A stretch of DNA of 64,000 nucleotides from Amycolatopsis sp. A133 (lineage in GTDB: Bacteria; Actinomycetota; Actinomycetes; Mycobacteriales; Pseudonocardiaceae): the NCBI RefSeq assembly GCF_031082405.1, contig NZ_JAVHJU010000036.1:75890-139889 (forward strand), read 5' to 3'. Every line of letters begins with the position of its first letter. The first letter of the stretch is position 1. Positions 16,865 through 24,792 of the stretch are shown here, in pieces. The notes beneath the pieces were generated by a model, which saw only the letters and a program-made list of their open reading frames with translations, searched no databases and was not told where the DNA came from. Both the position numbers and the translations under genes were made by a program.

Positions 16865-17566
16865 ATGGCGGCCGAGACGCCTCCGCAGGACCTGCTCGGG
16901 GTCACCCCCTTCCTCGACTACGACCACCCGGTCGTGCAGGAGTTCGTCGGGCAGGCGCTCGACGGCACGGAAACCACGCCGACCGACAAGGCGGTCGCGT
17001 TGTACTACGCGGTCCGCGACAAGCTGCACTACGAGGTCTACGGCGCGGCGCTGAGCCGCACGGGCCTGAAGGCCAGCGCGATCATCGAGCGCGGCCGCGG
17101 GTTCTGCGTGCACAAGTCCATCGTGTACGCCGCCGTGTGCCGCGCGGCGGGCGTGCCGAGCCGGATCGCGCTCACCGACGTCCGCAACCACCTGGCGTCG
17201 CCGCGCCTGCGCGAGCTGGTCGGCGGGGACGTCTTCCGCTTCCACGCGCTGAACTCGGTGTACCTGGACGGGAAGTGGGTCCGCGCGACCCCGGTGTTCA
17301 ACAAGCTGCTGTGCCGGCTGTACGGCATCACGCCGCTGGAGTTCGACGGGACGGCCGACAGCATGTCGCACCCTTACGACAGCAAGGGCCGCCGGTACAT
17401 GGAGTTCCTCCACGACTACGGCGACTTCGACGACTTCCCGTACGAGCTGGTGGTCGAAGGCATCCGGTCGGCCCACCCGGCCCTGTTCGCCAGCCGCTAC
17501 GAGACGGCGGACGGCTCCCTCGTCGCCGAGGCGGCCGACGAGACCGGGCTCGGCAAGGCCGCGTAA
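16865..17566 (+). CDS. Transglutaminase-like (papain-fold) enzyme
   Basis: This 233-aa protein has a transglutaminase-like core with nucleophile Cys81 in GRGFCVHKSIVYAAVCRAAGVPSR and His127 in FRFHALNSVYLDGKWVRATP. The Asp that usually completes the triad is replaced by Thr142 (ATP in place of VDP). Homologues in natural-product pathways, such as AdmF of andrimid synthesis, form amide bonds from carrier-bound thioesters. That is a reasonable role here, where a carrier protein and adenylation enzyme sit upstream. Hydrolase activity is the alternative. The ATG follows GAAGGA at a normal distance. Confidence 0.8.
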   Translation: MAAETPPQDLLGVTPFLDYDHPVVQEFVGQALDGTETTPTDKAVALYYAVRDKLHYEVYGAALSRTGLKASAIIERGRGFCVHKSIVYAAVCRAAGVPSRIALTDVRNHLASPRLRELVGGDVFRFHALNSVYLDGKWVRATPVFNKLLCRLYGITPLEFDGTADSMSHPYDSKGRRYMEFLHDYGDFDDFPYELVVEGIRSAHPALFASRYETADGSLVAEAADETGLGKAA

Positions 17567-17655
17567 CCGCACGGGCACACAAGGAGATGCGGTCCGCCGT
17601 CGCCCGGGAGGACGGTGGACCGCGGGCTGCGGGGGTGGACCCGGAAGGGGCAGTG

Positions 17656-18963
17656 ATGGTGAATCTGGCGCCCGGTTTCGTCCGGAACCGGTGGCAGCGG
17701 TCGGTGCTGGGCCGGTTCCCCGGTCTGGGCAAGCTCACGGTGAGCAGCCTGCTGTCCGAGACCGCCGACGAGTTCGCCTCCGTCGCCCTCATCTGGATCG
17801 TGCTGGTGGAGACCGGTTCCCCGGGCCTGGCCGGCCTCGCGGTGCTGTTCCGCCGGGCGCCGGAGATCGTGTCCGGGCCGCTGCTCGGCGCGTGGTTCGA
17901 CCGCTGGTCGCCGGTGAAGCTCACCGCGATCGGGTTCGCCGTCCGCGGGATCGCGATCGGCGGGATCGCGCTGCTGTCGGTGGTCGGGACGTTCAGCGTC
18001 CCGGTGGTGCTCGGCCTGTGCCTCGTCATGGGCGTCACCAACCCGCTGGCCAAGGTCGGCACCCGCGTGATCACGCCGCTGCTCATCCCGCGCCGCGAGC
18101 TGCACGTCGCCAACGGCGTCCTCACCATCGGCGACCAGTTCCCCTACCTCGTCGGCCCGGTACTCGGCGGTTCGCTCGCCGGCTTCATCGGGATCTGGTC
18201 GCTGTTCATCCCGGCGGTCATGTGCCTGGCCGCGACGCTGCTGGTGCTCGGCGTCCGGGTGAACCCGGCCGCGGCGCCCCCGGTCTCCGCGGCCGTCCCC
18301 GCGAAGAAGGCCAGGAACGGGTTCGTCACCGGGTTCGGCCCGCTGATCACCGTGCCGGTGGTCCGCGCGATGATGATCCTGACGGTCATCTACTTCCTGT
18401 CCTACGGCCCGCTGCTGACCGCGGTCCCGGTGTTCGCCGAGCAGAACCTCGGCGCCGGTGGCGCGGGGTACGGCGCGATGTGGTCGGCGATGGGCGTCGG
18501 CGCGCTGCTCGGCCTGGTGATGGTGCCGCGGCTGGCCCGGTTCCGCCCGGCCGTGGTCAACGCGGTCGGCGCCACGGTGTGGGGCCTCATCCTGCTGCCG
18601 CTGGTCCTGGTGCACACGCTGCCGCTGGCGCTGGTGATCATGTTCGTCGGCGGGTTCGTCTGGGCGCCGTACGCGTCCACCGAGATCAGCGTCATCCAGA
18701 ACGCGGTCACGGCCGAGCAGTACGGCGCGGTGTTCGGCGCCCGGCGGTCGGTGATCGTCGCGTCCTCGCCGACGGGCGCGGCCCTCGGCGGCCTGCTGCT
18801 GGAGCACCTCAGCGCGGCCCAGGTGGTGGCGCTGTCCGGGTTCGCCTGCGTCGTCGGCGGGGCGCTGTGCCTGTGCCTGCCGTCGGTCCGCGCGACGAAA
18901 CCCGTGCCGGAGCCCGAAGTCGCGGTCCCGGCCAAACCCGAGCCCGAACCGGAACCGGTCTGA
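17656..18963 (+). CDS. MFS exporter of the biosynthetic cluster
   Basis: This 435-aa membrane protein is a 12-helix major facilitator. It has a motif A-like loop LGAWFDRWSPVKL after helix 2, a central basic loop around residue 215 (KKARNG) and a C-terminal tail rich in Pro/Glu (PEPEVAVPAKPEPEPEPV). It resembles the MFS branch common in actinomycete biosynthetic clusters (MdfA/EntS-like). The ATG at 17656 follows GGAAGGGG; the region back to 17567 holds no other gene. It lies between the transglutaminase-like and ATP-grasp genes on the same strand, so export of the cluster product is the likely job. Confidence 0.85.
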   Translation: MVNLAPGFVRNRWQRSVLGRFPGLGKLTVSSLLSETADEFASVALIWIVLVETGSPGLAGLAVLFRRAPEIVSGPLLGAWFDRWSPVKLTAIGFAVRGIAIGGIALLSVVGTFSVPVVLGLCLVMGVTNPLAKVGTRVITPLLIPRRELHVANGVLTIGDQFPYLVGPVLGGSLAGFIGIWSLFIPAVMCLAATLLVLGVRVNPAAAPPVSAAVPAKKARNGFVTGFGPLITVPVVRAMMILTVIYFLSYGPLLTAVPVFAEQNLGAGGAGYGAMWSAMGVGALLGLVMVPRLARFRPAVVNAVGATVWGLILLPLVLVHTLPLALVIMFVGGFVWAPYASTEISVIQNAVTAEQYGAVFGARRSVIVASSPTGAALGGLLLEHLSAAQVVALSGFACVVGGALCLCLPSVRATKPVPEPEVAVPAKPEPEPEPV

Positions 18964-18985
18964 GCCCTCAGGAGTGACCAGCGAA

Positions 18986-20233
18986 ATGGCGCCACGCATC
19001 CTGCTCATCGGCGGCAACCCCAAGCACTTCCACGCGGCGAAGGCGGCCGGCCTCGAGGTGGTGTACTGCCAGTTCCCGGCCGAGTTCAGGCCGGAGTACG
19101 GCCCGCTGGTGGTGGGCGCGCTGCTGGCGGACTACACCGACTGGGCCACGTTCGGCCCGCTGGCCGAGGCGGCGCACCGCACGTGGGGCTTCACCACGGT
19201 GGTGTCGCTGACCGAGCCGGGCCTCGACCCGGCAGGCCGGGTCCGCGACCTGCTCGGCCTCGCCGGGCCGTCGTACGAGGTGAGCCACCGGTTCACCGAC
19301 AAGTACGTGATGCGCCGTTGCCTGGCGGAGGCGGCCTCCCCGGACGTCCCGGCGATCGGCGCGGAGGCCATGACGGACCGGGAGAGCTTGACGGCGTTCG
19401 GCGCCCGCTACGGCTACCCGTTCATCGTCAAGCCCGGAGCGGGCACGGCGAGCTTCGGCGTCCACCGCGTCGACAGCGCCGCCGACGTTTCTGCGGTCCA
19501 CGAAGCGATTTCGAGCCGGCGCGATGTCTCCGATCACCCGTTCCTCGGCCAGTACGACCTCGACGAGTACGTCATGGAGGAATACATCGACGGAACGCTC
19601 TACAGCGCGGAAGCGTTCTCGTTCGCGGGCCGCCACACGGTGCTGGCGATCACGGAGGCGGTGACGCTGCCGGGCACGGTGGTCCACGCGGGCCACGCGA
19701 TCCCGGCCCGCCTGTCGGCCGCGGAGGTGGCTGCGGTGGAGCGGATGATCCCGGCGTTCCTGGACGCACTGGGGTACGCGGACGGCCCGAGCCACACGGA
19801 GTTCAAGTTCAGCCCCCGCGGCCCGGTGGTGATCGAGAGCCAGAACCGCATCGGCGGCGCGCTGATCAACGAGATGGTCCGCGAGGTCCACGGGGTGGAC
19901 ATGCACGAGCTGACGATGAAGTGGCCCCACGGCACGGTGACCCCGGTGCTGCAGGCCCCGCCGGCCGAGGGAGCGGCGGCGAGCTGGCTGGCGGTGGCGC
20001 AGCCGGGCGAGATCCTGGAGATCGCGGGAGTGGACTCGGTGTCGGCGGACCCGGCCACGGTGGCGATCGACCTGGGCGGAGCAGCCCCGGGTGATGTGGT
20101 CCGGTCGTTGGACGGATCTTGGGACGGGCTGGGCCACGTGGCGGTCCGCGCGGCCGGCACGACGGCCGCGATCGAGTACAGCCGCGCGCGGGTGGCAGAC
20201 ATCAAGGTCCGGACGCGGGCCGTCGAAGACTGA
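18986..20233 (+). CDS. ATP-grasp carboxylate-amine ligase
   Basis: This 415-aa protein has the ATP-grasp order: an N-terminal Rossmann-like lobe (RILLIGGNPKHFHAAKAAGLEVVYC), a central lobe with YGYPFIVKPGAGTASFGVHRV (ATP-binding Lys and glycine loop) and EEYIDGTLYSAEAFSF, and the Mg-binding end FKFSPRGPVVIESQNRIGGALIN. The family activates a carboxylate as acyl phosphate and joins it to an amine, often giving dipeptides. It is the last gene of the plus-strand operon and ends at a strong terminator. ATG at 18986 fits CAGGAG at 18969-18974; an in-frame GTG at 18974 is less likely because it overlaps that site. Confidence 0.88.
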   Translation: MAPRILLIGGNPKHFHAAKAAGLEVVYCQFPAEFRPEYGPLVVGALLADYTDWATFGPLAEAAHRTWGFTTVVSLTEPGLDPAGRVRDLLGLAGPSYEVSHRFTDKYVMRRCLAEAASPDVPAIGAEAMTDRESLTAFGARYGYPFIVKPGAGTASFGVHRVDSAADVSAVHEAISSRRDVSDHPFLGQYDLDEYVMEEYIDGTLYSAEAFSFAGRHTVLAITEAVTLPGTVVHAGHAIPARLSAAEVAAVERMIPAFLDALGYADGPSHTEFKFSPRGPVVIESQNRIGGALINEMVREVHGVDMHELTMKWPHGTVTPVLQAPPAEGAAASWLAVAQPGEILEIAGVDSVSADPATVAIDLGGAAPGDVVRSLDGSWDGLGHVAVRAAGTTAAIEYSRARVADIKVRTRAVED

Positions 20234-20261
20234 GTTTCTGTTGCTGCGTTTCTGTTGCTGC
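20234..20261 (+). repeat. 14-bp direct repeat before terminator
   Basis: GTTTCTGTTGCTGC occurs twice in tandem (20234-20247, 20248-20261), directly after the ATP-grasp stop codon and before the terminator. It may be a replication slippage product. Confidence 0.75.
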
Positions 20262-20262
20262 G

Positions 20263-20295
20263 AAAGGGCTCCTGTGCCAGGCACAGGAGCCCTTT
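20263..20295. terminator. Bidirectional terminator of the cluster
   Basis: The perfect arms AAAGGGCTCCTGTGCC (20263-20278) and 20280-20295 form a compact stem flanked by A and T runs. It separates the converging operons of the biosynthetic cluster. Confidence 0.85.
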
Positions 20296-20319
20296 GCGTC
20301 GGCCGGTCGGCCACGAGAA

Positions 20320-20349
20320 CGGGCCCGCCCCCGGCTGGGAGCGGGCCCG
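20320..20349 (-). terminator. Second hairpin between converging operons
   Basis: CGGGCCCGC (20320-20328) and GCGGGCCCG (20341-20349) form a GC-rich stem just past the stop of the minus-strand operon. There is no U-run, so efficiency is uncertain. Confidence 0.5.
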
Positions 20350-20366
20350 GTCGCCGGGTGCGGGGG

Positions 20367-20876
20367 TCACGGCACTCCGACGACTCCGGTGCAGTAGTCC
20401 TCGATGTAGGTCCGCTTCGCGGCCTCGTCGCGGTCCGAACGCAGGAACCGCGCCCACGCCCGGCGCTCGTGCGCGGTGGCGTCCAGCTCGACCACGTTCT
20501 GCGTCGCCCGGAACGCACCGGGCTTCGCCGGGTAGCGCTTGAACTCGTCGCCGTCCAGGAAGAAGATTCCCGTCCACAGCTCGTCCTTGCGCCACAGCCC
20601 GACGATCAGGTAGTAGCCGCCGTCGTGGTGCAGCATCGCGTAGCCGAGCTCGTTCTGGAACTCCAGCTCGCCCGCCTCCGCCTGGTCGCGCAGGTACTGG
20701 CGGGCCTGCTCGCTGATCGCCGGGGCGGCTTCCTCGCCGGCTTCGCGGATGTCGTACCACTTCAGGTACGCGCCCGGCAGCCGCAGGTCGTCGCCCGGGT
20801 AGATGCGCTTCTCGACGTGCACCCACTCCGCCGGGATGTCCGCCAGCTCGCTGAGTTCCGTGATCGCCTTGGTCAC
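20367..20876 (-). CDS. Unknown 169-aa protein of the cluster
   Basis: I do not recognise this family. The protein is soluble-looking and acidic. It has an aromatic stretch in the middle (LGYAMLHHDGGYYLIVGLWRKDELWTGIFFLDGDEFKRYPAK) and a charged C-terminal helix region (AHERRAWARFLRSDRDEAAKRTYIEDYC). No signal peptide, membrane segment or catalytic motif is clear. Its GTG start (20876) overlaps the ATP-grasp stop by 4 nt, so it is made together with that ligase and probably acts in the same pathway, as an enzyme or an accessory protein. It is one of the better candidates for new biochemistry here. Confidence 0.75.
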   Translation of the reverse strand: MTKAITELSELADIPAEWVHVEKRIYPGDDLRLPGAYLKWYDIREAGEEAAPAISEQARQYLRDQAEAGELEFQNELGYAMLHHDGGYYLIVGLWRKDELWTGIFFLDGDEFKRYPAKPGAFRATQNVVELDATAHERRAWARFLRSDRDEAAKRTYIEDYCTGVVGVP

Positions 20877-22093
20877 CTGGTCACCGCCTCACCTGTGTAG
20901 AGCCCGTTCAGTTCGTACTCGCGCAGCTGCTTGTAGTCCCGTTCCACCTGTTCCGGGTCGTCCGCCTCGAGGTAGACGTAACCCACCGACGTGGCGAGGT
21001 CGACCGTCCGCCGCACCGGCCCCCCGGCCGGGGTGGTCAGCACCAGGTCGACGAACGACGGCAGCGCGCGCACCGCCGCGAACCCCGCTTCGTCCGGGAC
21101 CACGCCGTCGCCGGGGCTGATCAGCGTGACGTAGCGCAGGAACGACCGCGGCCGGTACGTCGGCAGCGCGGCGACCCCCTCGGCCACCGCCCGCGCCAGG
21201 CACTCGACCTGGTTGGTCCCGATGCACCGCGAGACCACCGACGGCTGGTGCGAACCGCCCATCCGCGCCCCGGATTCGACCAGGACCGGCCCGGCCGCGG
21301 TGAGCATAACCTCGGTGTGCCCGGCGCCGTTGCGGATCTCGAGCGCGTCCAGGACGCCCAGGGTGTACTCGACCAGGGCGGCCACCTGCGGGTCCTCCAC
21401 CGGCACCGGCTGCTCGTAGTCGTACATCCAGCGATCGCCGCCGATGGACTGCTTGTGGTAGCGCCACACCTCGACGACGTGGTGCTCGCCGTCCCGGCTG
21501 ACCGTGTTGACGAAGTACTCGTCGCCGTGCAGGTATTCCTGGGCCAGCACGGTTTCGTTGCGCGAGCCGTAGCGCGTGGTGCTGGCCAGGATCGCGGCGT
21601 GCTCGGTACGCACCTCGTCGGCGGAGTGGCAGATCCGCACGTTGTCGGTGCCCGCGCTCGCCAGTGGCTTCAGCACCACCGGCCAGCTGCCGAGCGCAGC
21701 GGCCCAGCCGGCGACCTCGTCGCCGGACGGCGAGGCGAACGACGCCGCCGTGGCCAGGCCCGCCTCGCGCACCGCCGCCACCATCTCGAACTTGTCGCGG
21801 CGCGCCGTCGGCCGGGTCATGCCGTTGCCCGGCGTGCCGAGCGCCGCCGACAGCTCGTCGGCGAGCAGCACCCCCGACTCGGTGCCGGCCAGCACGAACC
21901 CGACGTCGAGGCGCCGCAACGCTTCCGCGGTCGCGGCGACGTCGCCCTGGTGCCGGACGTCGGCGTCCGCCGAACCGGTCAGGTGCACGTCCGGCGCCTC
22001 GGACCGGACGCGCACCGCACCCAGCCCGTGCGCGGCCAGCACCGCGGGCAGGTGCGCCGCGATGCCGTCCGCGTCGACGACCGCCACCCTCAC
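20873..22093 (-). CDS. Second ATP-grasp ligase
   Basis: This 406-aa ATP-grasp enzyme has an N-terminal lobe VRVAVVDADGIAAHLPAVL, the ATP lobe SWPVVLKPLASAGTDNVRIC, the hinge region AQEYLHGDEYFVNTVSRDGEHHVVEVWRY and the Mg-binding end HTEVMLTAAGPVLVESGARMGG. This arrangement is that of the amino acid ligases of natural-product pathways (dipeptide and bacilysin-type). It starts at GTG 22093, overlapping the stop of the TrpB-like gene by 4 nt, and its own stop overlaps the next start in the same way. Two different ATP-grasp enzymes in one cluster suggest two ligation steps. Substrates are not readable from sequence. Confidence 0.88.
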   Translation of the reverse strand: MRVAVVDADGIAAHLPAVLAAHGLGAVRVRSEAPDVHLTGSADADVRHQGDVAATAEALRRLDVGFVLAGTESGVLLADELSAALGTPGNGMTRPTARRDKFEMVAAVREAGLATAASFASPSGDEVAGWAAALGSWPVVLKPLASAGTDNVRICHSADEVRTEHAAILASTTRYGSRNETVLAQEYLHGDEYFVNTVSRDGEHHVVEVWRYHKQSIGGDRWMYDYEQPVPVEDPQVAALVEYTLGVLDALEIRNGAGHTEVMLTAAGPVLVESGARMGGSHQPSVVSRCIGTNQVECLARAVAEGVAALPTYRPRSFLRYVTLISPGDGVVPDEAGFAAVRALPSFVDLVLTTPAGGPVRRTVDLATSVGYVYLEADDPEQVERDYKQLREYELNGLYTGEAVTR

Positions 22094-23463
22094 GACGTGG
22101 TCCCGCCCAGCCGCGGGATCGACGCCGCCGCGAGGTCGAGCGCCTCTTCGTTGACGACGTCGTCTTCGAGCGTGCCCGCGAAGTACTTGTCGTAGGCCAC
22201 GAGGTCGAAGTGCCCGTGCCCGGAAAGTCCGAAAAGGATGGTCCGGCCGACGCCTTCGGCCTTGCACTTCAGCGCTTCGTCGATCGCGCCGCGGATGGCG
22301 TGCGTCGACTCGGGCGCCGGGAGGATCCCCTCGGTTCGGGCGAACTGCACACCCGCCTCGAAGCACCCGGTCTGCCCGACGGCAATCGGCTCGATCAGCT
22401 TGTCCTCGACGGCGCGGCTGACGAGCGGCCCGATGCCGTGCGCGCGCAGGCCACCGGCGTGCACGGGCGGCGGCATGAACTCGTGGCCGAGGGTGTGCAT
22501 CCGGAACAGCGGCCCGAGCCGGCCGGTGTCCGCGTAGTCGTAGGCGATGCTGCCGCGGGTCAGCGTCGGGCACGCGGCGGGCTCGACGGCCAGCACCCGC
22601 ACGGCGGGGCCACCGCGCAGCTGCGCGCCGATGAACGGGAACGTGAGCCCGGCGAGGTTGCTGCCGCCGCCGGAGCAGCCGACGATGACGTCCGGGTAGT
22701 CCCCGGCCAGTTCCATCTGCAGCAGGGCTTCCTGCCCGATGACGGTCTGGTGCAGCAGCACGTGGTTCGCGGCGCTGCCGAGCACGTAGCCGAGCGACGG
22801 GTCGGTGGCCGCGGTCTCCAGCGCTTCGGAGGTGGCGATGCCGAGGCTGCCGGGGGAGTCGGGGTGCTTGGCCAGTATCGCCCGTCCCACCGCGGTTTCC
22901 GGGCTGGGGCTGGGCACGCACTCGGCGCCGTACGACTCCATCAGCGCCCGGCGGTACGGCTTCTGCTGGAAGCTCACCTTGACCATGAACACCTTGGCGG
23001 TCAGCCCGAAGAGCGCGGCCGACAACGCCGTCGCGCTGCCCCACTGCCCGGCGCCGGTCTCGGTGATCAGGCCGGTCTTGCCCGCCTGCTTGTTGTAGTA
23101 CGCCTGCGGGATCCCGGTGTTCGGCTTGTGGCTGCCGGACGGGGCGACCCCCTCGTACTTGTAGTAGATCTTGGCCGGGGTGCCGAGGGCCTGCTCGAGC
23201 CGGCGCGCGCGGTAGAGGGGGCTGGGCCGCCACTGGGCGTAGAGCTGCCGCACCGGCTCCGGGATCTCGATGTCCCGCTCGGTGCTCAGCTCCTGGTCGA
23301 TGATGGGCTCCGGCATCGTCGCGCCCATCTCGTCGCGAGTCAGCGGTTCCCCGGTCGCCGGGTTGAGCGCGGGCGCCAGCGGGGCACCGGGCAGGTCGGC
23401 GGCAATGTTGTACCAGGTGCTCGGAATCTGGGACTCGTCGAGCTGGAACTTCGTTCTCTCCAT
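22090..23463 (-). CDS. TrpB2-like PLP enzyme
   Basis: This 457-aa fold-type II PLP enzyme belongs to the TrpB2 branch of tryptophan synthase beta chains. The N-terminal extension YNIAADLPGAPLAPALNPATGEPL is typical of TrpB2. The PLP lysine is Lys113 in GSHKPNTG, followed by ETGAGQWGSA and the phosphate loop GCSGGGSN. Such enzymes join serine (or a related amino acid) to indole or another nucleophile. No TrpA is near. In this operon it probably makes a tryptophan or another beta-substituted amino acid for the ligases. A salvage role is the alternative. ATG at 23463 follows GAGAGG. Confidence 0.9.
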   Translation of the reverse strand: MERTKFQLDESQIPSTWYNIAADLPGAPLAPALNPATGEPLTRDEMGATMPEPIIDQELSTERDIEIPEPVRQLYAQWRPSPLYRARRLEQALGTPAKIYYKYEGVAPSGSHKPNTGIPQAYYNKQAGKTGLITETGAGQWGSATALSAALFGLTAKVFMVKVSFQQKPYRRALMESYGAECVPSPSPETAVGRAILAKHPDSPGSLGIATSEALETAATDPSLGYVLGSAANHVLLHQTVIGQEALLQMELAGDYPDVIVGCSGGGSNLAGLTFPFIGAQLRGGPAVRVLAVEPAACPTLTRGSIAYDYADTGRLGPLFRMHTLGHEFMPPPVHAGGLRAHGIGPLVSRAVEDKLIEPIAVGQTGCFEAGVQFARTEGILPAPESTHAIRGAIDEALKCKAEGVGRTILFGLSGHGHFDLVAYDKYFAGTLEDDVVNEEALDLAAASIPRLGGTTS

Positions 23464-23777
23464 CGCGGAGCCTCTCGTCTGTGCAGGACCGATCCGGCGC
23501 ACGCCGGCAACCGGCCGGCACGCCCGATGCTGCCGTTCCCGCCCGTCCGCGCACATCTCCCGGAGTGCGCGCTCTCCACCGCGGAAGATGAGGTGGTTCG
23601 CCCACCGGGCCGCGGTGATCCGCGGCTGGGCGACGTCGGGCGACCACCGCGAAGGCCACATTGGGGCGCGTTGGCTCACCATGCTGTTCCGCACCCACCT
23701 GCCGGTTGGCCATCGGGTTCGGGGCGTTGACGATCACCCTCGGCTCGGCGCGCCCGGGAATCCGTCCACAGTGGTGG
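23464..23777. other. Non-coding region upstream of the TrpB2-like operon
   Basis: No convincing gene is seen. On the minus strand, several GC-rich stems can form in the 150 nt before the TrpB2-like start: GCGCGCAC pairs with GTGCGCG around 23545-23570, and a GCCGG-rich stem lies near 23500-23525. The region should hold the operon promoter and could hold an RNA regulator. No known riboswitch or T-box core was recognised. Confidence 0.4.
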
Positions 23778-24083
23778 TCATGCTGCCGATTCCGTGCCCG
23801 TCGGCGGGATCGGACCGGGTGCCGGTTCGCCGGCCGCTGTGGTGGGCGGAAGTTGCTCCCGTGTGGACGGAGGGGAACCGCCGCCGCCCGCGGAGCGGAC
23901 CGGTTCGGCGAGTGGTCCGCCCGCCGTGCCCGGCTCCGGCCGGGACGTGAGGTACCGCAGCTTCGTCAGGTGCCGCTGGACGAGGCCCGCGCGCCGGGCT
24001 TCGTCCAGGGCGGCGCGGGTGACGCTGTTGGTGCGCCGGCGCCGGTGCCGTCCGCCGGTTTCATTGGGGTTCACGTGTGTCAC
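23778..24083 (-). CDS. Small basic/proline-rich protein, unknown
   Basis: This 101-aa frame starts at GTG 24083 right after a strong GAAGGAGG, which is the main argument for it being real. Residues 10-45 are very basic and helical (RHRRRRTNSVTRAALDEARRAGLVQRHLTKLRYL). The rest is low-complexity Gly/Pro/Ala. There is no signal peptide, membrane segment or known domain. The basic helix could bind nucleic acid, but that is a guess. It stands alone upstream of the TrpB2-like operon on the same strand. Confidence 0.45.
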   Translation of the reverse strand: MTHVNPNETGGRHRRRRTNSVTRAALDEARRAGLVQRHLTKLRYLTSRPEPGTAGGPLAEPVRSAGGGGSPPSTREQLPPTTAAGEPAPGPIPPTGTESAA

Positions 24084-24381
24084 CGCCTCCTTCGTCAGGG
24101 GTGGCCTCGCTCGATCGGGTCGGCGTGTCGCTTTGCCCGCCCGCCGCAAGGGTTGTCGCTGGGGGTGATCGTCCGGTTGCGCGGAAGCACAACCCGGCAA
24201 AATGACCGACCAGGTCACAAGGTTGTCTCGACTGGAACTCGGCCGGGGATCGTTGCGCCACTTGGCCGCTTGCACGGTGCGACTTCCGGGCGCCGCACGT
24301 TGCGGGGGTTCGAAGGCCGCCACCGTCCACAGTGGGAGCACGGGAAGAACCGCGGTGTGGGGCCGGTCACGTGGCAGGGGG

Positions 24382-24405
24382 CGCCGTGCGCAACCGCGCA
24401 CGGCG
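24382..24405. terminator. Hairpin beside the tRNA gene
   Basis: CGCCGTGCGC (24382-24391) and GCGCACGGCG (24396-24405) form a perfect 10-bp stem with loop AACC, 10 nt past the 3' end of tRNA-Arg. It probably ends the tRNA transcript. The region 24084-24381 shows no gene. Confidence 0.55.
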
Positions 24406-24415
24406 TCTTCCCTGG

Positions 24416-24492
24416 TGGCGCCCCCGGCAGGACTCGAACCTGCGACCTAGAGATTAGAAGGCTCTTGCTCTATCCAGCTGAGCTACGAGGGC
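24416..24492 (-). tRNA. tRNA-Arg (anticodon TCT)
   Basis: Read on the minus strand, this 77-nt cloverleaf has acceptor GCCCTCG paired with CGGGGGC, D-arm GCTC/GAGC, an anticodon loop CTTCTAA with anticodon TCT, T-arm GCAGG TTCGAGT CCTGC and an encoded CCA end. The anticodon stem has a mismatch at its loop-proximal pair. It decodes AGA, a rare codon in this genome. Confidence 0.93.
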
Positions 24493-24728
24493 CCGCGCCG
24501 ACGACCGCTGCCGGTCTTGCCGGTCGCCCGGCACCGGCAGCTTAGTCGTCGCCATCCTCTCGATCGTTCGACACCGGCGAATCGTTTCAGGTCTCGTTCG
24601 ACGTAATTCGGGAATTCGGCCAAGTGACGGCCGCGGTCAAGCGGCAGTAACCGGATGGCAACGGTGTGTGTGCTCCTCTCTGTCCGGTGCGGGCGGCGGC
24701 CTACGGGTGGGTTGGGGTTCCCTGACGG

Positions 24729-24772
24729 GCTCGAACCTGCTATTCAGAGATCAGAAGGCTCTTGCTCTGTCC
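24729..24772 (-). pseudogene. Decayed tRNA-Arg(TCT) copy
   Basis: This stretch repeats the T-loop to D-arm part of the intact tRNA about 300 bp away: CTCGAACCTGC matches exactly, and the anticodon-arm block (24746-24772) agrees with 24449-24475 at 25 of 27 bases, keeping the TCT anticodon. Acceptor and D-arm pairing are lost. It is a degenerate duplicate or the scar of an element that used the tRNA as a target. Confidence 0.7.
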
Positions 24773-24792
24773 GCTGGCGCTCCGGCTGGTGG

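Noticed and set aside
22094-23737. Reading the second ATP-grasp gene as a 954-aa protein extended upstream
   Set aside because: The added part is the out-of-frame shadow of the TrpB2-like gene; the true start is the GTG that overlaps the TrpB2-like stop.
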